Positions 17,180 to 24,290 of a stretch of DNA of 64,000 bases are shown one piece after another. This DNA is from a virus: positions 30,138-94,137 of IMG/VR virus record IMGVR_UViG_3300048924_000619. One strand, written 5' to 3'. How positions within the stretch are numbered: position 1 is the stretch's first letter; every line of letters starts with the position of its first letter. Under the pieces are notes generated by a model. That model was given only the letters and a program-made list of their open reading frames with translations. It had not been told where the DNA came from and did not search any database. A program made the translations under genes and the position numbers.

Positions 17180-17985
17180 TGACCATCCTCCCGAAGCTCT
17201 GGCACCCGACTGCGCGGCCCAGCGGGACCTGGGAAACCTGCATGTGGGAGAACGATCCCTATGTGGGCTACGGGCACGCCGCCCACGGCCGTGCCCGGCC
17301 GATGGAGTGGCAGATCTTCGCCGATCCGACGGAACAGGCACTCAACGTCTTCTCCAACCCGGTCGCGGGCGAGTTGGCGATCACGCCGGCGGCGATCAGC
17401 GGCACTGGCGGGAACTTCGTCGCGCCGTTCCCACCGGGATCTGGACCTGGCGGGATCGACCCCATCCTCGCGCAGGGTACGCCCTTCACCCGCGCCAGCG
17501 GCCTGATCACCTCGCGCCGCACCTTCTCCCAGACCAACGGCACATTCTCGTACGAGGCAATCTTTCCCCAGGTTGGAGACGGCGGGGCCTTCTCTGCCGG
17601 GTGGCTCGTCAATCTGGACACCCACAAGGAGATCGACATGCCGGAGGTGCTCTCGGGGCGTCCTCGGCAAATAGAATACAATATCCTGAGCGGCGGTAAT
17701 CAGTTCGGGACGGTGATCAGCGGGAACCGCATCATCGTCATGCCGTCGACGTGGGATCCGAGCGTCTATCACGAACACAAGATCCTCTGGGACGCGACGC
17801 TTGTGGCCTTCTTCCTCGACGGGATCGAGCGCTACCGGATCAATCACGGCGGCGTTCTCATCGACCCGCTGTACTGGGTCTTCAACAACTCGGCGCTCTA
17901 TGACTGGGGCGACTACGTCACGCCCCCCGCGGCCGGCTTCATCGGAACGCCGATGAAGGTCCGCAAGGTGCGCGTCAAAGCGTAG
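17179..17985 (+). CDS. GH16-fold protein, likely polysaccharide-active
   Basis: 268 residues, TGATG overlap with the giant gene. Residues about 90-268 follow the GH16 pattern: SYEAIFPQV, FSAGWLVN, HKEIDMPE near 150 (ExDxxE preserved), IVMPSTWDPSVYHEHKILWD and a closing beta-strand VRKVRV. It is a paralogue of the N-terminal domain of the upstream protein, also with the DMPE/DVPE form of the active site. It could be a free depolymerase that clears capsule or exopolysaccharide. Its substrate cannot be told from sequence. Confidence 0.65.
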   Translation: MTILPKLWHPTARPSGTWETCMWENDPYVGYGHAAHGRARPMEWQIFADPTEQALNVFSNPVAGELAITPAAISGTGGNFVAPFPPGSGPGGIDPILAQGTPFTRASGLITSRRTFSQTNGTFSYEAIFPQVGDGGAFSAGWLVNLDTHKEIDMPEVLSGRPRQIEYNILSGGNQFGTVISGNRIIVMPSTWDPSVYHEHKILWDATLVAFFLDGIERYRINHGGVLIDPLYWVFNNSALYDWGDYVTPPAAGFIGTPMKVRKVRVKA

Positions 17986-17992
17986 GCGTAGG

Positions 17993-18018
17993 CGAGGCGG
18001 ATCTAAGCGACCGCCTCG
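17993..18018. terminator. inverted repeat between convergent genes
   Basis: CGAGGCGG (17993-18000) pairs with CCGCCTCG (18011-18018) across the end of the minus-strand acyltransferase. No U tract, so termination is only suggested. Confidence 0.35.
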
Positions 18019-19082
18019 TCCGCCGCCCGGCCGACCTGCGGCTGGCGCTGACCGTACCGGAACCGGTCCTTCAGCTTCAGAATGGGTTGCTCGAGCACCA
18101 CCCACGACAGCGACGCGATAGCGACGGCGACAAGGAAGCATGCCGCGATGCGCGGGTAGATGGTCAGGCTGTCGTGGCTAAGCCGATCGACCAGCAGGGC
18201 GGCCACGCCATGATAGAGGTAGAGGCCGTAGGAGCGGCGACCGAGGTACTGCAGCGGCGCCCAGTTCAGCCAAGCAAAGCGGCGCTCATGCTGGCGCTGG
18301 ACAACCGCGCCGAGGATAGCGAACGAGAACAGCCCGACTGCGAGGTTGAAGCCGACGCCGATGAGCGGCAGGTGGGACCGGCCCACCGTGATGGCCGCGT
18401 ATCCAAGCAGGCCCGACACACCGATTAGCGCCAGCGTCTTGGTCGGAATACGATCGGTCTGCGTGATCGACGCGAGCAGGGCGCCCAAGCACAAGGTGTC
18501 CAGGCAGGACGGGAGCAGCACAGCGCTCTGGGTCTGGAGGTCGAAGCCTGCGAGGCCAAGGCCGAGGCGGAACGCGAGCGAGATCCCGATCAGGCCGAAG
18601 AGCAGGGGCCGAAACGCGGCGCGCGGCGTTAGGAACACGACCGCAGGCCACAGAAGATAGAACTGCTCTTCGACGGCCAGGGACCAGAGGTGGCCGGTGG
18701 CGTGACCCCATTCCGCATTCTTGAAGACGTAGAAGTTGGAGAGGTAGGCTAGGTGCCACGGCATGCCGGATGCGAGGTGGTGGCCGAGTAGGCCTGCCAC
18801 GATGAACACCGCCAGCAGAGCGTAGTAGGGCGGGAAGATCCGCAGCGTTCGGCGGGCGTAGAAGGTCTTCATCTCCTCCCAGAAGCTGTCGCCGGCGTCG
18901 AGCCGGCCTCGACCCTTCAGCAAGATACCGGTGATCAGGAAGCCGGAGATCACGAAGAATAGGCGGACGCCGAAGCCGCCGGGGCTGAACTGCTGGATCC
19001 AGGAGGGACCCCAATGGGTCAGCATCACGCCTGAGACCGCTAGGGCCCTGAGCCCGTCGATTTCGGTCCACTTCTTTTCCAC
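18003..19082 (-). CDS. O-acyltransferase (acyltransferase 3 family)
   Basis: 359 residues on the minus strand, GTG start. Multi-span membrane enzyme of the OafA/OatA type: IDGLRALAVSGVMLTHW at the N-terminus (family motif with the catalytic His), FFVISGFLITGIL, RRTLRIFPPYY (RxxxR-P motif), and LWSLAVEEQFYLLWP. About ten hydrophobic segments. It transfers acetyl groups to surface sugars. In phages such genes alter O-antigen or capsule and exclude competitors. It is opposite in strand to its neighbours, lacks the GTCGTGAC element and has its own sigma-70-like promoter, as expected of cargo. Confidence 0.92.
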   Translation of the reverse strand: MEKKWTEIDGLRALAVSGVMLTHWGPSWIQQFSPGGFGVRLFFVISGFLITGILLKGRGRLDAGDSFWEEMKTFYARRTLRIFPPYYALLAVFIVAGLLGHHLASGMPWHLAYLSNFYVFKNAEWGHATGHLWSLAVEEQFYLLWPAVVFLTPRAAFRPLLFGLIGISLAFRLGLGLAGFDLQTQSAVLLPSCLDTLCLGALLASITQTDRIPTKTLALIGVSGLLGYAAITVGRSHLPLIGVGFNLAVGLFSFAILGAVVQRQHERRFAWLNWAPLQYLGRRSYGLYLYHGVAALLVDRLSHDSLTIYPRIAACFLVAVAIASLSWVVLEQPILKLKDRFRYGQRQPQVGRAADEAVA

Positions 19083-19099
19083 GCGACGCCCCCGAAAAT

Positions 19100-19113
19100 G
19101 TCTACCGGCATAC
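19100..19113. promoter_or_regulatory. near-palindromic operator candidate, copy 1
   Basis: GTCTACCGGCATAC. It overlaps the -10 box of the acyltransferase promoter. Copy 2 at 20856 differs by one base. Confidence 0.5.
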
Positions 19114-19137
19114 TAACCGCGCGAATGGCGATCGCAA
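19110..19137 (-). promoter_or_regulatory. sigma-70-like promoter of the acyltransferase gene
   Basis: Read on the minus strand: TTGCGA, 16 nt, TAGTAT, about 28 nt before the GTG start at 19082. Confidence 0.55.
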
Positions 19138-19178
19138 CCAAAAATTCAACCTTCGGCAGAGTGCCGACGATAAGGCCT

Positions 19179-19186
19179 GTCGTGAC
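19179..19186 (+). promoter_or_regulatory. GTCGTGACNNNA motif
   Basis: GTCGTGAC then CGCA. The spacer to ATG 19204 is 17 nt, the longest of the close-spaced copies. Confidence 0.65.
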
Positions 19187-19203
19187 CGCATATTCGGATT
19201 GCG

Positions 19204-20847
19204 ATGGTCAAGTCGACGAATTCCAAAAAACAGATGGCGGCCGATCTCTCGGAGGCTCCTGATGTCGAGCGCCATGACGAGATCTATTTCCGCCATGCGT
19301 CGGGTCCCAAAACAGGGAAGGTGCTCTCCCGCGGCGCGCACGGCTGCGTCATCGAAGCGGACGGCTCCAGACACAAGGTGCGGTGGGAGAACTTCCTCGG
19401 CCACAAGGTGCGCGTCCGGCCCGACGTAAGGGTCGTCGATAAGGGCGAGGATGGGTTCCTGGTCGAGAGCCGCGCCGGCGAGCGCCGGTTCGTGCGCGAC
19501 CCGATGGGCGAGGTGAAGGCCGACGGCCCGGCGATGCGGAAGGCGCTGCGTCCTACCGTCCTGTTCTTTGCTGAGCCCGAAGTGCTCGCGAAAGCCATGG
19601 GAAGGGGGATCAAGAATCGGCCGGGCCTGAGCCTGCAGGACGTGACCGATAAGAGCGGCCGGCACACCAAGCGCTGGAAGCGCTCCGGGGGCGATGCGGG
19701 CGGCGCCGATGGAGACGACGGCGAGGCCGGAGCTGAGCACGGCTATGGCACGCACAACCTGCGGCCCGGCGACCACGTGCAGTTCGAGGCGGGCGACTTC
19801 AGCGGTGAAGGCGAGATTGTCGGCGCGCCCGGCCGCGATGGCGCCTATGTCCGCGACAAGTCCGGGCGTGATCACCGCGTCCTTTGGTCAGAGGTGCGTG
19901 CCCACCGGCCGCAGCCAGGCGCGGCCGGCCCGAAGGCCGAGCACGAGGTGCGCGGCAGTCAGGACCCCATCGAGCCCGACAAGTTCAGCGCCGCCGACTA
20001 CGCGCGGTCGCACGACGACGACAAGGTGACGCCGGAGAGTGTGCTCAGCCACTTCCCGCCGGACACCGGCGAAAAGATCCACGCGGCGCAGGATCGGCTG
20101 GCCACCCTCGAGGAGACCTACAAGACGCACCGCCTGACCGGCGAGGGCGAGGACTCGATCTACGCCGACAGCCGGGCGCCCGTGCACGCCAGTGTGCTGT
20201 TCGAGCCCTGGACCGACCCGAAGGGGAAAACGCACCCGGGCATCCTGTCTCCGGAGGAGGTGGAGCGGGCGACTCCGAAGGACGGCGAACAGCCTACCTT
20301 CATGCTGCTTGGCGGCCGCGGCGGGTCCGGCAAGAGCAAGCTCAAGGGGCGCGTCTACGACCCGAGCAAGTACCTCGTCCTGGACGCCGACGAGTTCAAG
20401 CAGCGCCTCCCGGAATATGAGGGCTGGAACGCCGGGCAGGTGCACGAGGAGTCGTCCGACCTGTTGGAGCGCGCACTCTCGTTCGCGAAGCTGCACGGGC
20501 TGAACGTCGTGCTCGACGCGACCATGAAAACCTCCAAGGGCGCGATGAAGAAGGTCGATGCGTTCAAGGAGGCTGGATACCGGATCGAGGCGCATTACAT
20601 GCACCTGCCGCGTCAGGAGGCCGCCAAGCGGGCCGTTTCCCGATTCCTGGGGGCAACGCAGCGCTACGTGCCGGTGGACGTCGTGCTTGGGAACACGTCC
20701 AACGAGCAGACATTTGACGAAGTGCGTAAGCACGCCGATGCTTGGTCCTTCCACGACAACAACGTCGGCGAGAAGGACGAGCCAAAGCTCATTTCCAAGG
20801 GTGAGCAGTCCGCGGCCGTTGCGGCCGGGCGCCGCCATCGGTCTTGA
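19204..20847 (+). CDS. zeta-toxin-domain kinase fused to SH3/KOW-like repeats
   Basis: 547 residues. Residues about 25-80 and 180-240 are two similar small beta modules, each ending in a DGSRHKVRWENF or SGRDHRVLWSEV phrase, of the KOW/SH3 kind. Residues about 300-540 match zeta toxins: Walker A GGRGGSGKSK (about 368), LDADEFKQRLPEYEGW, HEESSDLLERAL, LDATMKT and a lid with ARG/LYS-rich helix. Bacterial zeta toxins phosphorylate UDP-N-acetylglucosamine. No epsilon antitoxin is next to it. In phages such domains occur in polyvalent proteins carried in the virion. Position in the head block fits that. Confidence 0.75.
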   Translation: MVKSTNSKKQMAADLSEAPDVERHDEIYFRHASGPKTGKVLSRGAHGCVIEADGSRHKVRWENFLGHKVRVRPDVRVVDKGEDGFLVESRAGERRFVRDPMGEVKADGPAMRKALRPTVLFFAEPEVLAKAMGRGIKNRPGLSLQDVTDKSGRHTKRWKRSGGDAGGADGDDGEAGAEHGYGTHNLRPGDHVQFEAGDFSGEGEIVGAPGRDGAYVRDKSGRDHRVLWSEVRAHRPQPGAAGPKAEHEVRGSQDPIEPDKFSAADYARSHDDDKVTPESVLSHFPPDTGEKIHAAQDRLATLEETYKTHRLTGEGEDSIYADSRAPVHASVLFEPWTDPKGKTHPGILSPEEVERATPKDGEQPTFMLLGGRGGSGKSKLKGRVYDPSKYLVLDADEFKQRLPEYEGWNAGQVHEESSDLLERALSFAKLHGLNVVLDATMKTSKGAMKKVDAFKEAGYRIEAHYMHLPRQEAAKRAVSRFLGATQRYVPVDVVLGNTSNEQTFDEVRKHADAWSFHDNNVGEKDEPKLISKGEQSAAVAAGRRHRS

Positions 20848-20870
20848 CAGCGAATGTCTACCGGTATACG
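20844..20870 (+). promoter_or_regulatory. sigma-70-like promoter of the HD-hydrolase operon
   Basis: TTGACA (20844-20849), 15 nt, TATACG (20865-20870). The -35 overlaps the stop region of the zeta gene. Spacing is short by two bases. Confidence 0.5.
20856..20869. promoter_or_regulatory. near-palindromic operator candidate, copy 2
   Basis: GTCTACCGGTATAC, symmetrical about ACCGGT with one mismatched pair. It overlaps the -10 box. Confidence 0.5.
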
Positions 20871-20897
20871 CGTGAATTGAGGCCAAGGGTTAGAGAG

Positions 20898-21047
20898 ATG
20901 GATAGGCCAGAAATCTACGACGACTACGACGTGCGGCCCGGCCCGGATAAGGTCCGGCCTGAAGCCGACGCCTACTGGGCGAAGGTCATGGCGGCGGCCA
21001 AGAAGCCTGCCGAGACCAAGCCCCAGAAGAAGCGGCGGGCGGCCTGA
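20898..21047 (+). CDS. small charged hypothetical protein
   Basis: 49 residues from ATG 20898 behind AGAGAG. An acidic-aromatic N-terminus (DRPEIYDDYDVRPGPDKVRPE) is followed by a Lys/Arg tail (KKPAETKPQKKRRAA). It is joined to the HD hydrolase by TGATG, so it may be a regulator or partner of that enzyme. No family recognised. Confidence 0.5.
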   Translation: MDRPEIYDDYDVRPGPDKVRPEADAYWAKVMAAAKKPAETKPQKKRRAA

Positions 21048-21610
21048 TGCTGTCGAGCCGGTACGCAGACGCCGTCGCCTACGCGACCGACGCGCACGCC
21101 GGACAGGTCCGCAAAGGGACCTCGATCCCCTACATCACGCACCCCATCGCGGTTTCTGCGCTCGTCCTGGAGTTCGGCGGCGACGAGGACTTGGCCATAG
21201 CGGGCGTTCTGCACGACGTGGTCGAGGACTGCGGCGTGACGGTGGACGACCTGATGGGGAAGTTCGGTGAACGGGTCGCGGACCTCGTTGAGGCCTGCAC
21301 CGACGGCGTACCGGACGAGACCGGCCGCAAGCCAGCATGGCGGACCCGCAAGGAGACCTACCTTAGCCACCTGCAGACCGCATCCGCCGACCTCCTGCTC
21401 GTCTCGATCTGCGACAAGATCCACAATGCACGGGCTATCGAAGCGGATCGGTCCACCATCGGCGACGCGGTGTTCGACCGCTTCACAGCCGGCCGGGCCG
21501 GGACCTACTGGTACTATTGGGCCCTGCACGACGTCTTCAAGGCGCGGCTTGGTGAGATGGCGGCGCCGGTCGTCGCGCTGCGCACGGCGCTGAACCGCAC
21601 CTACAACTAA
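21047..21610 (+). CDS. SpoT/MESH1-like HD hydrolase (small alarmone hydrolase candidate)
   Basis: 187 residues, a single HD domain. Key features of the SpoT/MESH1 hydrolase: HAGQVRKGTSIPYITHPIAV, where the first His is a metal ligand; AGVLHDVVED, the HDxxED pair; VEACTDG; and SICDKIHNARAI, the distal Asp. Expected reaction: Mn-dependent removal of the 3'-pyrophosphate from (p)ppGpp. No synthetase domain. Expressed with a 49-residue protein from a host-type promoter. Inference: it counters the stringent response during infection. Other HD nucleotidases with the same core remain possible. Confidence 0.8.
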   Translation: MLSSRYADAVAYATDAHAGQVRKGTSIPYITHPIAVSALVLEFGGDEDLAIAGVLHDVVEDCGVTVDDLMGKFGERVADLVEACTDGVPDETGRKPAWRTRKETYLSHLQTASADLLLVSICDKIHNARAIEADRSTIGDAVFDRFTAGRAGTYWYYWALHDVFKARLGEMAAPVVALRTALNRTYN

Positions 21611-21619
21611 GCCTCTCCT

Positions 21620-21627
21620 GTCGTGAC
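21620..21627 (+). promoter_or_regulatory. GTCGTGACNNNA motif
   Basis: GTCGTGAC, CTTA, 14-nt spacer to ATG 21642; the spacer ends TCGGCTC. Confidence 0.7.
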
Positions 21628-21641
21628 CTTAGCGTCGGCTC

Positions 21642-22802
21642 ATGGGCCGACCGCTTCTTCTCGACATCGCCTGCCTTTGCGACGAGCACAGCGACGCTGC
21701 GCTTGAGGGGATCTACAAGGCGATCGGCGAAGAGCCGCCTGACGGCGACATCTGGGCCGAGCATCCGAATCCCTTCGTCCGACGCATCGTCGAGCTCTTT
21801 ACGCAGCGTGGCCTCGACCGCATCCAGGGCCTGCGCGCCGAGCTGACGCGCTGGCTGCGTGGCGAAGAGCATCAATCGACGCCTGAAGCTCCAACCCTGC
21901 GCCCCGATGGCGCGATGCGCCGCTGGGACGCGACCGAGCTTGGCGTCGTCCGCCTCTATCTCCGCAACCTGCCGGCCGGCGAGTTCGCGATCGACGACTG
22001 GATGCTGCTCGTTGACTACCTCGTGCAGCGCTACCTGCCGGAGGCGGACCTCCGCAGCGAAGCCGACTGGTTGGCCACGCGCTCCGGGCTCATGGGTCGC
22101 GTGCAGGCTGCGATGGGCGAGGCCAAGCCGGAGCAAGTGGACGTCATCCTGGCGACGCTCCCGAGCCTTGAGGACGCTATCGCCAGCTGGGGCATGACGG
22201 CGCCGCAGCGAGCGGCCATCGACTACGGGCGGGCGCGCTGCGCCGAGAGCGTCACGGGCCTCGCCGATTCCACCCGCCACCGGCTCCGGCGGATGGTGGT
22301 CGACCATCAAGAGGCGATCCACCTCGGCGATCGCGCCGCCGCAGCGCACGACATCCAGACGAAGCTGCTCGACGAATTCGGCCTCCTATCGCGCGACTGG
22401 CGGCGCATCGCCGTCACAGAGGCCACCGAAAACACCAATCAGGGCTTCATCGCCTCCATGCCGCCAGGCGCGCGGGTGCGCCGCGTCGAAAAGTACCGCG
22501 GGGCCTGCCCGTTCTGCCGCTCAATCGACGGGAAGGTCGTCACGGTCGTCTCGCCGACGGCGCCGGACAAGGACGGCGAGACGCAGATCTGGGTCGGAAA
22601 GACGAACGTCGGCCGGTCGGCCAGCCCGCGCAAGCGCGCCGGCGGAGCGCTCGTCGAGCGGGAGCCTCACGAAATGTGGTGGGTCGCCGCTGGCGCGATG
22701 CATCCGCACTGCCGCGGGGCCTGGGTCAAGGCCGGCGGTGCGTCGGCGGATCCAGAGTTTGAAGCCTTCCTCGAAAACCTCGGAAAGCGGAAGTCCACAT
22801 GA
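21642..22802 (+). CDS. head morphogenesis protein, Mu gpF-like
   Basis: 386 residues. The C-terminal third carries the Mu F-like minor head protein signature: RIAVTEATENTNQGF (about 255-270), a CPFCRSIDGKVV Cys pair near 290, and HPHCRGAW near 355, with conserved His and Cys that may bind metal. The N-terminal 200 residues are helical. Such proteins associate with the portal and help DNA entry or head assembly. It ends with an ATGA overlap with the next gene. Confidence 0.8.
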   Translation: MGRPLLLDIACLCDEHSDAALEGIYKAIGEEPPDGDIWAEHPNPFVRRIVELFTQRGLDRIQGLRAELTRWLRGEEHQSTPEAPTLRPDGAMRRWDATELGVVRLYLRNLPAGEFAIDDWMLLVDYLVQRYLPEADLRSEADWLATRSGLMGRVQAAMGEAKPEQVDVILATLPSLEDAIASWGMTAPQRAAIDYGRARCAESVTGLADSTRHRLRRMVVDHQEAIHLGDRAAAAHDIQTKLLDEFGLLSRDWRRIAVTEATENTNQGFIASMPPGARVRRVEKYRGACPFCRSIDGKVVTVVSPTAPDKDGETQIWVGKTNVGRSASPRKRAGGALVEREPHEMWWVAAGAMHPHCRGAWVKAGGASADPEFEAFLENLGKRKST

Positions 22803-23041
22803 GGAACAACGTCAACGGCGACGATATCAAGGTGAGCCGCGGGTCGCTCGCCGACCACATGGACGCATACGACGCCCTGCCTCCGCGCATCCGCTGCCTT
22901 CTGGCAGGAATGTCGATCAACTGGAATGGTCACAACGTCCTGAAGGTCTACGACCTCCACGGCGAGCAGACGACGGCTGCGCTGCTGATGAAGACGGAAG
23001 CAGACGTCCAGAACGCCTACCGCGAACGGCTCCGCCTGTGA
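22799..23041 (+). CDS. conserved-type small phage protein
   Basis: 80 residues, ATGA overlap upstream and GTGA overlap downstream. The segment DHMDAYDALPPRIRCLLAGMSINW followed by NVLKVYDLHG and a helix ending RERLRL looks like a compact alpha-helical protein seen in phage head regions. I know no function for it. Confidence 0.5.
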   Translation: MRNNVNGDDIKVSRGSLADHMDAYDALPPRIRCLLAGMSINWNGHNVLKVYDLHGEQTTAALLMKTEADVQNAYRERLRL

Positions 23042-23550
23042 GCCTCCCCGTTGTCTTGCTTCGGCTGGATCTGACCGAACCCAGTCAGGCCCAACTGCGG
23101 TCTGGGCGCTACCCGAAGCGGCGCGTGCAGTGGAAGGGGCTGACGCTCGCGATCGAGAACGAGGCGGGGACCTATCGGCGCGGCCGCAAGCCGGACGGGG
23201 CCGAATGGGAAACGCTGATGCACTTCGCCTACGGCGAGGTGCTGCGGACCGAGGGCGTCGACGGAGATCCGGTTGACGTGTTCCTCGGGCCCTTCATGGA
23301 AGTCGCGCCGCTGGTCTACGTCATCCACCAGCGCAAGGTCGGCGCCTGGGACGAATACGACGAGGATAAGTGCATGCTCGGCTTCATGTCAGAGCAGGAC
23401 GCGATTGACGCCTTCCTGTCGTCCTATGATGACCCGCGGTTCCTGGGCCCGATTACCCCGATGCCAGTGGCGGAGTTCGTAGCGAAGGCGAGGGCGACCC
23501 GCACGGCGCCGGCGATGATCAAGGCCGCGCCTCTTCTCATTTTCCCCTGA
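23038..23550 (+). CDS. InPase-like (inorganic pyrophosphatase-like) phage domain protein
   Basis: 170 residues, GTG start at 23038 overlapping the previous stop. RRVQWKGLTLAIENEAGTYRRG, WETLMHFAYGEV, EGVDGDPVDVFLGP, VYVIHQRKVGAWDEYDEDKCMLGF and a final GPITPMPVAEF follow the order of the InPase domain described in phage polyvalent proteins. There the DGDPVDVFLGP loop supplies acidic metal ligands, like soluble pyrophosphatase. It may act on pyrophosphate or a related linkage in incoming DNA metabolism. Confidence 0.7.
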   Translation: MSLPVVLLRLDLTEPSQAQLRSGRYPKRRVQWKGLTLAIENEAGTYRRGRKPDGAEWETLMHFAYGEVLRTEGVDGDPVDVFLGPFMEVAPLVYVIHQRKVGAWDEYDEDKCMLGFMSEQDAIDAFLSSYDDPRFLGPITPMPVAEFVAKARATRTAPAMIKAAPLLIFP

Positions 23551-23552
23551 AC

Positions 23553-23586
23553 AAAGAAAAAGCCGGGCGAGGTGACTCGCCCGGCT
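23553..23586 (-). terminator. rho-independent terminator, minus strand, possibly bidirectional
   Basis: Perfect 11-bp stem AGCCGGGCGAG/CTCGCCCGGCT, loop GTGA. An A tract to its left gives a U tract for minus-strand transcription, ending the gene that stops at 23610. Confidence 0.85.
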
Positions 23587-23609
23587 TCTGCTTGCGCGCT
23601 GTCCGCTGA

Positions 23610-24167
23610 TTAGGCGGCGGCAGGCTCCGCGGCCGGATCGGCGTCGGCAGGGGCTTCCGGAGCCGGATCGGCGACCGGAGCTTCCTCGGGGGCGTCGGCC
23701 GGAGCGTCCGCGACCGGGGTTTCCACCGGAGCTTCAACCGGGGCGTCGACCGGGGCCGGCTCGGGCGCCGGTTCCGGGGCGGGCTCGGGGGCCGGGGTGG
23801 GTTCCGGCGTCGGGACCACGTCGGACCCGGAGCTGCCGGCGACCGTATCGCTGCCCGCGGGGGCGGCCACGGTGTCTTCGCCTTCGATCAGGCCGTCGAT
23901 GGTCTTCAGGCCGGCGTCGACGTCGTCGGCGCGGCTTTCGAGGGCGCCCGTACGCGCCTCCACGGCGGCGAGGCGGGCTTCCACCGCGCCAAGGGCGGCG
24001 GCGACGGCGTCTTCAGCCTGGGCGGTGATCGAGGCGGTGATAGTGCCTTCGAACTGTTGGAGCTCGTTGGTCAGTTCGAGGATCTCGCTGCGCGCGACGT
24101 CGTCGACGCTCGAGGCGTGCAGGATCTTCTGCAGGGCGACGCCGATGCGGGTGTAGATGCTGGGCAT
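23610..24167 (-). CDS. coiled-coil protein with Pro/Ala-rich repeat tail
   Basis: 185 residues on the minus strand. ATG 24167 was chosen because GGAGAA precedes it. Residues 1-25 are helical. Residues 25-95 make a coiled coil (AVEARLAAVEARTGALESRADDV). The remainder is a low-complexity stretch of PEPAP and PVEAPVETP repeats ending PAAEPAAA, an extended, probably surface or linker, segment. A Pro/Ala/Glu-rich tail like this also appears in the gene at 39946. No domain recognised. Confidence 0.65.
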   Translation of the reverse strand: MPSIYTRIGVALQKILHASSVDDVARSEILELTNELQQFEGTITASITAQAEDAVAAALGAVEARLAAVEARTGALESRADDVDAGLKTIDGLIEGEDTVAAPAGSDTVAGSSGSDVVPTPEPTPAPEPAPEPAPEPAPVDAPVEAPVETPVADAPADAPEEAPVADPAPEAPADADPAAEPAAA

Positions 24168-24228
24168 GTGGTGAAATTCTCCGGGATGGAATCGGGTGAG
24201 GGGCCCCCTCAGGCCGACCGACCTTCCT

Positions 24229-24236
24229 GTCACGAC
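24229..24236 (-). promoter_or_regulatory. GTCGTGACNNNA motif, minus strand
   Basis: GTCGTGAC then AGGA on the minus strand, 61 nt before ATG 24167. Confidence 0.55.
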
Positions 24237-24268
24237 GCTCTGGTCTAGGTGTCGCGTGTAGCTGAGCG

Positions 24269-24276
24269 GTCGTGAC
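24269..24276 (+). promoter_or_regulatory. GTCGTGACNNNA motif
   Basis: GTCGTGAC, CCGA, 14-nt spacer ending CGGGTC to ATG 24291. Divergent from the copy at 24229. Confidence 0.7.
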
Positions 24277-24290
24277 CCGAATCTCGGGTC

